From: Montifringilla adamsi
Lineage: Eukaryota > Chordata > Aves > Passeriformes > Passeridae
DNA: 64,000 bases
Direction of reading: 5' to 3'
Assembly: GCA_017590115.1 (NCBI GenBank)
Contig: JAGGNK010010226.1
Coordinates: 2,887,732 to 2,951,731 of the forward strand
The translations under genes and the position numbers were made by a program. Under the pieces are notes generated by a model. The model was not told where the DNA came from. It made no database searches and saw only the letters and a program-made list of their open reading frames with translations. This document shows positions 14,069 to 27,075 of the stretch, one piece after another (the first letter of the stretch is position 1; every line of letters begins with the position of its first letter).

Positions 14069-14648
14069 ATGATCACAGAATCATTTAAGCTGAAAAAGAA
14101 CTTTAAGAACATTGAGTCCAACTAGTACTACCAAGTCCCTAAGTGCCACATCTACACATCTTTTAAATACCTCCACGGATGGTGACTCAACCACCTCCCC
14201 AGACAGCCTGTTCTGCCCTTACCATGAATAATTTTTTCCTAATAGACCATCTAAACCCTCCCTGGCCCAGTTTGAGGTCACTTCATCTTGTCCTATCAAT
14301 TTTGACCCGGGAGAAGATATCCACCCCCACCTGGATGCATCATCCTTTCAGGGAGTTGTAGAGAGCCATAAAGTCCCCCCGAGCCTCCTTTTCTCCAGGG
14401 GAAGGAAAAAACACTCCCAGCCTTGTGCTCCAGACCCTTCCCCAGCTCCATTGTCCTTCGCTGGACACACTCCAGCCCTTCAGTGTCCTTCCCACAGAGA
14501 GGAGCCCAAAACTGAAGCCACCATTTGGGGTGTGCCCTCACCAGTGCCCAGCACAGGGGACAATCCCTGCCCTGCTCCTGCTGCCACACCACTGCTGATC
14601 CAGGCCAGGTGCCACTGGCCTCCTTGGCCACACTGCTGGCTCATGGTC
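14069..14648 (-). mobile_element. CR1 LINE, 3' fragment
   Basis: It begins with GATCACAGAATCATTTAAGC, the reverse complement of the CR1 3' tail. It continues through CCTCCCCAGACAGCCTGTTC, GACCCGGGAGAAGATATCC, CTCCAGACCCTTCCCCAGC and TTGGCCACACTGCTGGCTCA, all typical CR1 3' region landmarks read backwards. The insertion is in minus orientation and 5'-truncated. It differs clearly from the 4.3 kb copy, suggesting a different subfamily or age. Open frames across it (14296-14631 minus, 14451-14732 plus) are not genes. Confidence 0.9.
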
Positions 14649-17600
14649 ATACTTCCTTACATTTTAAGTAATCAATTCTTAATTCTTAAATGCTTTCACT
14701 TTAAATCTACCTTGTTTACTTTTCTGAATTGACATTTCAGAAGTGTGTAATCTCAACAGATATAAATAAGATATTCTTAAGTAAAAACACTTGAATATAA
14801 AATCCATCACAAACCCTACCAACCTGGTTAATTTCTGCTGAGAGGAAGTCTAACAAAGGAAAAAAAATAAGATAAAAAAATTAGAACAACAATATTACTA
14901 TTGAAAAAAACCAAATTATTTTCATAGAACATGGTAGATTAAAAATAGCTAAATTTGACGAAGTAGCTAAATGCAATGGAAATATAACACAAAGTCAACT
15001 TTGTATTATGCATTAGCTATTAATTGGCATTCATATAAGTCCAAGAAGCATATTTTACTCTACAAGAAATTAAATATACTTTAACAATACATATTCTTAG
15101 GATTACTCTCTTCCTCTCTGTTGGTTCACTGATTAAAATAAGCTGTAGCGATAATGTTAAACAGTCCTTTTGGTGGCAAGGAACTCAAAAATACATTTTT
15201 AATTCTCAGAAATATTTAGAACATTCAGGAAGTCACAGTCCATCCCACTGTCCTACTTTATCCCTCCAATGAGAAATTGAACTGAGAGAAGCAGAAGCTG
15301 AACCCTGTTTTTTGGGGTTTTTTTAAGCAGAGGCAGATGTTTAACACTGTTCCAACAATCTTGGTTGTCAGGCACGTAGAAAGGAATGTATAAGTCAAAC
15401 AAAGACAAGGTTGGTCTTATCACAGGTGATGCATATGGTCAGAAAACTCCTTGGAAAATGATCAAGAACTAAGAGCCAAAGAATTATAATTTAATTACCC
15501 ACAACAAAGCATTCCACCTGCCTAGCACAAAATCTGAGTCATGCAGTTGCTGCTTTAATTACAAGATTCATTGGTTATAACTCTGCCTGCACTAGCATGG
15601 CAAATATATCTTCAAGAACATCTTCCCCCTTTTTGTTTCTGTGCTAGAAGGGGAAGCTTCCCTGGAAAAATCCACAGGACCCACTTGAAGACAGGCCACG
15701 GCTCCTGGAGGTGAGTACAGAGGCACACCCAGGGCTAAGGAAGGAAGCAAGACCTTAGTCTGCTTCTATGATCTAAGTCTCACCAAACCATCCATCCATA
15801 TGGAGAAAACACAATGTGTAAAACAGCAATGACACAAGTCTCCAAAATTCCTGTCTGCCACTCTCTGTCATTAAAGTCCATCTTTGGTCTTTCCTTGAAG
15901 CTGGATCATGAACTGCAAGCCCCACATGAGGCTATTCTTACAGGATCAGTCTGATGATGGGGAACCATCATTACCTTTACAGTGTCTTCCATTAAAAGCA
16001 ATTAAAATGGGTATATAGAGCCATGTACAAGGATTTGTTTGCAGTTATAAGAAAGGTAAAACCATTTTCTATACTTTAAGAGTATTGCTGTAAGCAATTT
16101 GTAAAATACTACACTGCTACTTTGATCAATCATCTCATAAAACTTAATTCCAGGTTTTGTGTGTACGTTTTGAAGCCAACTATGTTCACCTGAAAAATAA
16201 TTTGGTTTCTATTGAACCACAGCCTGACAGACAGACACACACACAGACAAAAGGCAGCTCCTGGCATTTCCTGCTGTTTATACAAATGGCAAGAGCAATA
16301 CGGCTCTATAACCAGTGTTATGGTAAATTTTAATTCACTCAGTTTTATGCTGGTGGACATGTACTTCCTTTAGGGAAAGGGAAGGAATAGGAGCACTGTG
16401 GCCTTTTATTCACATGGCATAATCAAGCCAGGTACAGCAATAAGAGAAGAGGATGTGGATGGAAGAGGAAGAGTGGCATTTCCTAAGGAAACTGCAGCAT
16501 TACCATAGCAATCCTCCAATTAGTGTCTCAAACAGACGAAAAAGGAATCAAACAAAAAATGCTTACCAATGTGCATGGGAGGGACAACGAAGCACTTATT
16601 ATATATATTTTTAAATGGCACGTTCTTTTCAAATGGAACAGAAAATTCATTTTATAAACAACATTCTCCTGTCTGAAATTTCCCAAATTGTAACAAGCTG
16701 TTTAAATATACATATTCAAGCTACACCTTTTTTTTTTTCCTCTAAATAAACCCAAGTGTCGTTATTTTAATAACACTCTTCACTTTTTCTTTAAGGCTGA
16801 ATATTTTCTCAGAGACAACATTCCCCCCCCACCCCAGCATGCCTAAACCTGTGTTTGTAATGAAGGAGACAGGCAGCAGTAGAGGATTAAAGGCTTGTCT
16901 AAAAGGAGTTGCTGAAAATTGTCAAAACTATTGGCTATTCATGAGAAGGATGAATGTGCTAGGCTAAAAAAAAAAAGAATCACAACAGACTTTTATCTGT
17001 ATGCAATGCAAGGATGAATCTATTTCAGACTAAATAACTGGGTATCATGAACATAAAATATGGCACTTTGTGATCTGGAAGAACAAATACAACCTCACAC
17101 CTATCTCAAAGAAAGAACTTGAAGCAAGACAAAGATTTTGGAACAAAATTAAAGGAACTTTTACCTCAGGACAATGGATTTGCATTTGGGATTAAAGGAT
17201 CCAATAAATAATCTAGCTCCATAGCTTGAACACTAGTGCACCAAAGAAGTAAGAAATTTAATTGCCTATTATCTTTAAGAAACATTCATTCTAATATAGC
17301 AAACTCCGCCATTTAAGTGTATTATGAACAATTGTATGTATAGGATATACCAAAATAAACTAGCAAAATGTATTTCCTTTCCTGCAAAAGCCTTTGGAGA
17401 AAAGTGAAGAAAGCTGAACAAGACACAGTCATGAGCATCTGCACTCAGCAATCAAAAAAATCCATATAATAGAGAGAAAGCTAAAACTCATGAAGGATGT
17501 GAAACAGGCAATAGACCAGTAACTGCCTATTTATGTACCTGTTCAAAAGTACTATAAAGCTTCAGCTACCTACCCTGAAATATGTTGGACCTGAAAATTC

Positions 17601-19638
17601 ATACTAGATTAGTCATGTTAGCAATTCTCCAAACCAGCTCTCTCTCAATTCTGACACACACTGAAACGTAAGTGCTTCAAAATAAATTGCCATATGGAGC
17701 CTCTGACTTGATTGTTCTAACAAGTACTTAATGATTTGTGCATGATTTTATTTATCAAAATTACTAACTGAACTTTGAAGTCTATTCCCATGACAAATTG
17801 CTTTCATTTCACAGAAGACAAGGAAGGAGAGAAAGAGCTTATCTTCAGAAACTAATATAATTTTTGCTTACAAGGTTTACTCCTTAAGACTGTTCAAAGT
17901 GAAAAAGTAAGATGAAAAAATATAATCAAAATAGTTAAGATTTTATCATTCTGGTGAGGATATCTTAACACAGTGAGAGGAAATATATTACTATATATAA
18001 CTTAAGGAATTCTTATCTTCTTGATGTTCCTGAAATTGAAAAATGCTCTTTTTAATTATGTTGAGAAAATGTGTAGTTTTGTAGACTTCTATTTCAAATA
18101 TTATACTAAAAGTTAAATGATTAATACCAACACATTCCAAGCAGATGTGACACTTCCTACACAGTTCCAAAATAAGGTAGTAACAAATATTACTATATAA
18201 AAGCTAGAATTTTTCTTGTTGGTAGCAATTCTAAGTATTGTAAACCTAACATGATGTCAGAACTCCTATAATGGACAAATAAACCTAATCCTTATTTCCA
18301 TCTGTATCGGAAAGTATCCAAACCTTATCACAGGAAGAGCACTTGTAACATCTAACAATCCACTGTCATGTTTCCTGTAATACACATCAGCAGGGAAGAT
18401 TAAGTGAACACCCAATACTTCTCAATTATCCCTAATAGAAGATAAATGCAGTGAGGATAGATAAAGAATTCTGTGGGTTTTTTTTTTTGTTGTTTTTCTT
18501 TTTATATACTTAAAAGCACACACATACACAGAAAAACAAACGGAACTAGTCCTTCATTGTTAAAGGATATATAAAATATTTATCCCTAACACAACATTCC
18601 TTCAACTGTGAGTCTGAAACCACTTCCTCATGATCGCAAGATAATACTGGCTACACTCTAATTTTGCATTCATGCTGTTGAATGGAGTCTTGTTCCAGGG
18701 CTACACCCAAAAAGGTAAAATTATTTCAAAAGTCAGTATGTAGCTATTTTAATGAATCTTGTTCTTCAGACTCTCTATCAAATTCCTTCATGCTAGAAGT
18801 ATTTCCTTAAAAACCAAATACACCTAGGGAAGCACCTACTTTTTAATGAATGCACATAATTAAAGGTGGCCAGTGTACAAGAGGGCTAATACAGAGGAAT
18901 TAATTAGCTCCAGTGCTGAGTACTTCCCAGATTGCTATTGCTTCTGATGGCTAGGTGCTGTGATCTTCTTCCCTGGCTTTCATGGCATTCTAATTGGCGA
19001 TTTCTTAAGCCCATTAAAACAAACAAACACACATAATAGCCACAAAGAAAACCCCCCAAAACAACAATCACCAAACCACAACACAACCACAAAAAACAAC
19101 ACAAAACCAACCTGAACTTTAGGTTAAACGGGTGGCTATTAACATCAGGTCAAACCAAAAGAGCCCATAAAAGCATCTCTATTCAGTTAATGAAAATCAG
19201 AATGAAGAAAAATCCTGAATCATCAATCTTTCTAGATTCCAACTAATGAAAACACACACTCCCTAAATTACAGCTCTGTTGATATCCCACACATACCATA
19301 CCAGCAAATAGGAGTGAATACATGTCATAAACAGCTGTTTAAATGCACAGTTTCCAAAAGAATATGTTTGAAAATTCTGATGCCCTATATCAGGTTCTAA
19401 TTCAGAAATAAACTTCAATTCAGTCTTCACCTTTTTTCCCGAATTTCTTTTCATATATGAGCAGAATGTTTTTAAGTTTCAAGGGTTTAAAGTCTACATG
19501 CTTACAAGCCAGACAGTGTCTCTAAAACTGAACCAAATCTATGAAAACTAAGAAACTTTATATGCAATCTTTCAGGTGTGTGGGCACACCAGCACACAGC
19601 TTTTGACACTTTTCACAACTAAACTGTGGAAATATTCC
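14649..19638. other. AT-rich intronic sequence, nothing recognised
   Basis: No coding or transposon signal was seen. The only distinctive parts are short homopolymers (C run near 16826, T runs near 16731 and 18479) and the A/C-rich tract at 19014-19112. Confidence 0.6.
19014..19112. repeat. A/C-rich low-complexity tract
   Basis: About 100 bases are almost only A and C on the plus strand (AAACAAACAC, CCACAAAAAACAAC), so the transcript strand is T/G-rich. A minus-strand open frame at 18904-19110 is an artefact of it. Confidence 0.85.
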
Positions 19639-19764
19639 CAGAATGGTCTGGGTTGGAAGGGACCTTCAAGATCATCCTGTACCAACCCCCTGCCATGGGC
19701 AGCGACACCTTCCACTAGACCAGGTTGCCCAGAGCCCCATCCATCCTGGTCTTGAACATTGCTT
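19639..19764 (-). mobile_element. CR1 LINE, short 3' end
   Basis: The segment CAGAATGGTCTGGGTTGGAAGGGACC, then TCAAGATCATC, CCCCCTGCCATGGGCAGCGACACCTTCCACTAGACCAGG and GCCCCATCCATCCTGGTCTTGAACA, is the reverse complement of the last roughly 125 bp of a standard avian CR1. It is better preserved than the other copies here, so it may be younger. Confidence 0.92.
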
Positions 19765-22700
19765 CCTTTAGTTTAATTCACCCCAGAAACAAACAGGACT
19801 CTGACTCTCTTACTTAGTGTGTAATGACACAGAAAACAAAGTTTAGGAGGAACAGTTTGGTTTGACACCTGCCCTGAAACTGGGTATTAGCCCTCAAGAC
19901 TGACAAGTCATTTCACTAGCTACAAATATTAGCAAAATTGCAGTATTAACACTGACAATATTTAACCCAACTTTTTAAATAGAAATGGCTTTTGATCCTA
20001 CTTTCTCCCCAAGGGTATTACTTCATATTTAAAAAAATAATTAACTTGGTATGTAACTTAAGACTAAAATAATAATTTCCTACACCACAATATACATAAA
20101 GGCATAATTTTGCTTAACAGTTGCCAGGGAACTATGCACATTCCAAAACATACCAGATAAATTATATAATATCTGACTTTCAAAACAAAATACATATTTA
20201 TTTCAGAGACATACCTTAACATGTTCAAAGAAAAGTTAACTCAAGCTGTAATTAAAATAAATAGGGCAGGGCAAGCAAGACGTCTGGAATAGACTGCTTA
20301 TAAGAAAGAAAGAAACAAAACTAAGTGAAGCACTAAATGTCAGAGCAATCACATAACCAACAAGCCAAACCAAGAAATTTTCTGTTGTCATCTCCCACAA
20401 CACTATCCATGCTAAGGAACCTCAGACCAGGAAGGAAGTAACTGCAGAGGAAGTCCTGCATACAAGGCTTGTTTCTGATTTATTAGTGGAGATCACACGT
20501 GGCTGAGGTCCTCTCTGTCTCTAACCCTCCATCACCCTTCTGTCACACTTGCTGTGTTAAACACTGCTTCACAATCTGCTCACATCCAAGTGCCTTCAGA
20601 TCCCCACTGATCTGGAGCTAGAAAATTACTTCCTAATCTGCAGGCACACAGCTCAGGGCAGGTCTTTGGGCCACCACTGCTGCTGCTGTCCAGCTGATGT
20701 ACACAAGGCAAGAGAATGCCCATGCTGTGAAAAAGACACCAAACAAAACAGGTACCTGTGCTGGAGGATGTGCCCTCATCACAGACTAATGTGACAGAGA
20801 CCCAACTTAGCCCTGATTGCAGCCCTGGAGAATTTAAGGCCATGCTTGGGTTACCCTAAACACAAAACCACATAGAATCCTGCTTCCTTATATATACAAA
20901 GCACATTACAGAGCTGGGAAAAAAGAAATATTGAGGAGCCTCTCTTTGCATTTGGCTTTCTTTACAACCCTGAATTCATACAGCCAGAAGATTAAATGTC
21001 TGATGATTCAAAGATTCTCTAAGACTAGAGTCCTAGATACAAATGGCAACTAGTCTTACACAGTCAACCAGGGTGCAATTTGGGACAGTCATTCACAAAA
21101 CAAAAACAACAACAACAACCAAAAAAAAAAAAAACCCCAACAAACCACAAACAAAACTCTCACATACAATGTGATCATACTTGATACTGTTTTCCACTAC
21201 CCAAAAAAATTCAGGCTGAACATTTAATTTGAAGTGCCTGTGGACAGGGAAAGTAGCAAAGCTCCTGATCAGGTGTTTATGAATGTTTAAAAAGTAAAAT
21301 GCAGCCGTATTCCTGGAGCTATTTGATCACAAAAATAGGAAATACACATTAAAGAGTAAACATTTTGCATAGTTGCACCTAGTGTAAACACAGAGCAATT
21401 GCTATGCAAAGCACCTCATATAAGAAACTTCAATGTATCCCCTTACAGGAGGAACCAAAGCACTGAGCAGTGAAGAGCTGCAATTCAAACTGAACAAAAT
21501 AAAATTTTCCAGGCCTGCAGACACTTTTAACAACACTAAAACCAGGTAACCAAATTATCTCATCAGCTGGAAGAGTTTAGTCTGAGAGTCCCTGGCTAGA
21601 ACGGAATTCTTTAGGACAACAATAAAACTGAGTCAGTTGGCATTTTCTTTCCTCATTTAATACACACTCTTCCAATAGGTGTGTATGTAGCACACTATGG
21701 AATTAAGCTTTTCCTTTTTATTTGTACATTTTTTAAGGAGCGCACAGGCTAGTTACTAAAAGTATCTGATCCCTCTCAAAGATTACAAACAGAATTACTT
21801 GATGACATTAGATTAGGAAACTTTAATGGCTTAGTTGCTCTGACACAGCTTTTGCAGTCACCAGATTTGTCATCAAGCTTGCCAGATCATTTGATCCGTA
21901 AGGTTATTATTTTTTGAACAATAGAAGATTGTAAGTGTTACCAGTCTTGCTATTTCCTGTGACATACATTTGCATCTGTAAGGACCAGGCTGACCCAAGC
22001 CTGCCTTTGATGAAGTAGTTTTGAATGCACAGATCATACAGTCTCATGAGCCTCATCAAAGGTGTAACCAGCCTACATCCTGTTCTTTTACTATTTCACA
22101 GCATCAGGTAAACACCAACTACAACACAGCCAAGTAAGCTTTTGGGGTAAAACAGTGTTTATGTAATTTTCACTAGACATACTAAAACCCCTGGGATCCA
22201 TGATGCCTGTGTTCTGTGAGCAGGGCAAAGCCAAGTGTTAGCAGTTTCCACCAAAAGCAATCTTCAACCTCCTCCAGCTAAAAGATGCTAATTATGTCAG
22301 CCATGCTGAATGCTGACTGACAGTTTTGTGCTGTGAAATGATACCCACTCATTTTATTAGCAAAGAGGATCTACAGTGAGAAGCTGAAACACCTATTATC
22401 CCTTTATTTCCAAAACAGCAACAGTTTACAAGCTCTCTCTTGATGAATAAAATTCTACTTTCACTAAACACCATTCGGATGTAGGAATGTTAACTTCTTC
22501 CTCAGAAGAGAGGGAGAAGAAAACAAATACAAAACACCTCTCTGGTTTTGAAGTTCTCTTGCTGGATAAGCACTTCCCTTTGAGTTTTCTAGTTGCTCAT
22601 CTACTTGAGCAGATTCTCAAGTGCAGTAAATTAACAGCGGCTTATTGACTTCACCAGAACTACACTCATTTACAACAGTTACAGCTGACCTACATTAAAG

Positions 22701-23327
22701 CAGCATTTCATACCAAGGAAGAGCTGCCTAGAGCCAGTTGGAGCCAGGAACTGCAGAGTGTTTCTTCCTCATACCTAATCACTATATTGAACACCCACCC
22801 TCCTCTCCTGCAAGAGCCTGCAGACTTCTTTAGTGACAGCTCATACAACCAGACATTTCAAACTGGGCAGCCCCAGCCAGCTCACAGCTGGGGGATGGCT
22901 GCACAAAGCCTCTGAAAGCCTGAGCAACTGCCCTGGAAACTTCTGGGAGGGAGTGGTGCCTGTGCATGCCAGATTAAGTTCCAGAACTCCATTTCCAATT
23001 TAAGTCTTAGGGGTTTTGCCAGCCCTCCTTCTTTAACCAGTCAGAGACATGTTCTGTCTGGAGCTGCTGGTTCGCTGTGACTGGTGATGTACCGTAATGA
23101 AAGGAGGCTCAACACAAGCAGTCAAAGATGAGGCAGGGGGAAAAGAAACAAAATTCCTGTCATTCAGAAGGGAGAACTGTCAGGAGACCCCTACATCCTT
23201 GAATTTCTTCTCTATCACACATAAATTTAAGTCTGAATACATAATCCAAACCACTAATGAAGAAAATCAAACCCTACAGCCACTGAAACTAAATAAAAAT
23301 ATATTATAACTGGGGAGATATACAGCA
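19765..23327. other. Intronic sequence, nothing recognised
   Basis: It holds an A/C-rich tract at 21095-21157 (CAA units, 14 A, then CCCCAACAAACC). Otherwise it is unremarkable. Short open frames such as 20580-20843 (minus) show no family resemblance. Confidence 0.6.
21095..21157. repeat. A/C-rich tract with (CAA)n
   Basis: AACAACAACAACC is followed by a run of 14 A and CCCCAACAAACCACAAAC. Composition resembles the tracts at 11.0, 19.0 and 26.9 kb, always A/C on the plus strand. Confidence 0.85.
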
Positions 23328-23464
23328 ACATTCGAGGTCAGGTTAGAGCTCTGAGCAACCTGATTAAGTTGAAGATGTCCCTGCTCACTGGAGGAGGAGT
23401 TGGAAGTGATCTCCTGAAGGTCACTTGTCCAACTCAAACAATTCTAGGGTTCTATGAATCATGA
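23328..23464 (+). mobile_element. CR1 LINE, short 3' end, opposite orientation
   Basis: The segment ATTCGAGGTCAGGTTAGAGCTCTGAGCAACCTG, then GAAGATGTCCCTGCTCACTG, GGAGTTGGAAGTGATCTCC and the tail TTCTAGGGTTCTATGAATCATGA follows the last part of CR1 in forward order, including the ATTCTATGA-type 3' microsatellite. It is opposite to the other three 3' ends and diverged by many substitutions. Confidence 0.85.
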
Positions 23465-25510
23465 GTGCAAGCAACATAAGCACGTGAACTACCCAGCAAA
23501 AGAAAACAGTATTCAATGGATGCAACTAGAAATACAAAATTCTGTGAAGAAGTCTCAATTTGAAACAGAGGCAAAACCAAACTGCCCACCTGCAGATTTT
23601 AAGGAATAGGCTCAGGGAAAGCTACAGAGATGTTACTGCACAAAGCCAAACACCACAGAATCACTCAGCAGCAATAGGCATCCCCAACAGAAGCCTATTC
23701 TTCACACTTTTCACCTTTTCCCATCAACTGGTTAGAAGAAGATATGGAAGCTGCACTCAAATTTTGATACCAAATAAATACACCTTTGTGCCAAATTTGT
23801 TTTCTCCTAGGTTGTTTGTTTTTTCTCGTGCTTTTTTTATTGTTTGAGGGGTTTTGCTACTTTGTTTGGGTTTTTTTTTAATTACCTTAACCTAGTTAAA
23901 TCAATTCTTATACTTACCCAGGCATGACATTGTTTACATAAGACTAAGTGCAAAACCCTGACCTCTGTATTTCCACCACGACCTCAGAGAATAGAGCCCA
24001 CTCACCTTACCCCAGTTCTTACAACTTTAATTGTATTCGACAAGGCTGCTGTGCTTTAAAGGTATCATTTACCGAGACTAAAAGATGTTTATTTTTATTC
24101 CCGCTAATCACTTCCCTTTTGTTTCATTCCATTTATACACCCTGGCTTTTGCACACAGAACGGCTATAAGATCACTACAGATGCAGCTGAACAGCTTCTT
24201 GTGCTACTATGTAGTCCTATAAAAATCCACACTATTTAGCTTTTAGCCAATGTACATAGAATCCATCACAGAAGTTCTAAAGAGCTTCTCAATTGCTAGG
24301 CTATTTAAGAAATCTTTAAGGGTGAGGGAGTGAGATACAAGGACAGAGAACACAGACCCTACCTGTGTCATTATTTACAATTTTAACATCATAAATCAGG
24401 CCGATACCTTTAAAAAAAAAAATCCTACCTTTGTATACAACTTCCCTGTCATTTAAAACACGGTCATTCTTTTCCCACATGCTGAACTTACTGTTTTAGA
24501 AATACAGCTAAGTCAAGAGAATTGAGTGAAAATCCAAGTTATTGATACTACTTTAAAACTAGAAGTAAAGTTTAAACACAGTATGAGCATTTGATGTGAT
24601 ACTTCAACAGGTTCTTCTAATTATTTAATGAAATTATGAGGAAATCTACAAAAAAACATTAATGCTAAAAGTTAAGCTATAATAGTTTAAAGCCATTATC
24701 ATTTAGTTTATCATTATCACTTACTTTAAAGCCATTTTCCTTTCACTTTACATTTAGATGATGAAGAGCCTAAAAAAAAGTTATTAGATTCAGTCTATTT
24801 AATGGAAGTTCTAAATTGAAGTAAAAAGTACATACTTTTAACTTTATGGCAAACTGCACAATAATCCCATTTTCTTTTCTGTACCACAATCTACTAGCTC
24901 ATTAGACACAAATGGGTAGAAAACAAGAGTTTCTTTGTTTGCATACATTAACTTAAAGCTGTAAAACTCATTCAGCCAAACTTTCACCTTTAAACCTTAA
25001 CCTGATTTGTAACAACATTTGTAGCCTCTAAAATTACACTGCATGCACCCAGACAGAGTTAATCACCCTTCACTTTTGATGCGCAGAATAATGATCTACC
25101 ATTTAAACTTGAGCCCTTAAAAGCCTGAAGAAAGCTATGTACATATCTGTGTCTTAAATCAGCAGTGAAATAACAAAACTCTACCCAGCAGTGACCAGTT
25201 GAAAAGCAAAACAAAAAGAAACACACAACTTCTAGCTCATGGAAGTTGTAAATAAGAGCATTTCAAGTCACCTCAGATGAAATTCTTGCTTCCCAGCACA
25301 TTTGCTATTGATCAGACACCTGGTACCTCTAGGAAAAAAGGACAAGTCACAGGGAAAGTCTGGTTTTATTTTTTGTGCAATTTAAAACATCATAGGGAAA
25401 TTGAAAAAAAAAAAAAAAGAAAAAAGAAATTTCATAGAGGTTTGAAAATAAAATATCCTAAAACCTGATGAGCTTACTGTCATTTTAAATCTAGACTATA
25501 ACACAGCTCC

Positions 25511-25560
25511 CTTCAAATACTTCAAATACAAATACTTCAAATACAAATACTACAAATACT
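25511..25560. repeat. Tandem repeat of CTTCAAATACAAATA-type units
   Basis: Units of CAAATACTT and CAAATA alternate over 50 bases with few interruptions (25511-25560). Confidence 0.85.
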
Positions 25561-26897
25561 AGAAGGAATCAAATTGTATTAGTTTTCAAAACTGACAGCT
25601 GAGTATTTTTGCTATCTAAAAAATCACAACTACAGAAAACAAACTCTAGTATTTTACATATTATACTTTCCTAAATGCAACCAAAAACAACAACCAAAAA
25701 AAAAAGTATATTGTACAGCACAGGAAAATTCCAAAGCAGAGATGTTTAGAAAAAGCTATCAGACCCAAAAAAAAAAAAAATTAAAAAAAAAATCAAAGCA
25801 GATAAAAATAAGAAGCTAAAACAAAACCAGTTTGGCTGTTCTGAGAGCAGGGGAAAGATTGGCTACCTCATAAAAGCCACCAACAGCACCAAGAACACAC
25901 AAGAAATTCAATCTTACAACCAGTGAAAAAAGGGAACCTAAATCACAGAATTTTGTAAGTCGTTAAATGCTTCTCATTTTTTAAGCTGAGAACAAACAAT
26001 TAGTAATCATCTCCTTTTTTCCACTATTAAAGTATCTATGTAATATCACATAGAGTGAGACCCAACTCGAGTTTCTGCAAAGTAAGATAAAAACTGACAT
26101 CAACAGTTAAATCTCCTTTGACTTTAAGGGGCTGAGAACTCATCCAAATTTTGTTTCATTTCCTCAGGTCACAAAAGGAACAAGTTGCTGCTACTCTTTC
26201 ATTTACGCTAATAAAGGAGAGGGAGATATTTTTATTTTCCTTTTATTACTGCTTAAAAAAAAAAAAAAAAAGGAATCCTCAATTTAAAACAAGTTTTAAC
26301 AAGTACGATAAAGTCTGCACACATAATGCACTGGGTGGAGTAAAAGCCCTCAGCAACCCTGCTCAGAGCCAATAATGGACTTGTCGCCAACACCCTTTGA
26401 TTTCATGACTGCCAGAACAAAAACAAATGCCACGTTCAGTTCATTGCAAAGAAAGGGACTCATTAACTTGATGTGGCTTTTTACCTGACCTTAGTAAGGT
26501 GAGTAAAATAAAATTTCATTTTATGAGATTCAAAATGATCAGCTGCATGCCTACAGGAATTGTGATGAAACGACCAAGTGAAATTACTAACTCTGTTCAA
26601 TTCTAATTATTACTAGACTGTAGGTCACTGTGAATTTCTAGCTGAGAGGTTGCTGCCTTTCCTCCTTTAATAAGGTAACAGAAAAACAAACTTTAAGTGT
26701 CTTTCTGGGAACAGATGTAAAATAAAATGTAAATTTCTGTCAAAGATATAACTATCGATTCTGAAGTCACAATAATCTCAATGTAGACTTCATTCCAATC
26801 TTTTTGGAATAATAATTGACTTCATAGACATCTAAACAGTCATTTCACTGCAAAAAAAATCCTAGTTATTATTCAAAAATCAAACACTCATACTCTA

Positions 26898-27075
26898 TCA
26901 ACAAACCTTATAGTAAGAGAATTAGAAAAACACAAACAAACCCTAAGAAAACCCCCAGAAAAAAAAACAAAAACCCAAACAAACAAAATCAACAAACCTT
27001 ATAGTAAGAGAATTAGAAAAACACAAACCCTAAGAAAACCCCCAGAAAACAAACAAAAACCCCAAACAAACAAAA
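26898..27075. repeat. 91-bp tandem duplication
   Basis: Copy 1 (26898-26988) and copy 2 (26989-27075) both begin TCAACAAACCTTATAGTAAG and share the AATTAGAAAAACACAAA and CCCTAAGAAAACCCCCAGAAAA segments. They differ mainly by a 4-base CAAA loss and A/C changes in the low-complexity end. High similarity points to a recent duplication. Confidence 0.92.

Noticed and set aside
14296..14732. Open frames of 111 (minus) and 93 (plus) codons
   Set aside because: They lie inside the CR1 3' fragment.
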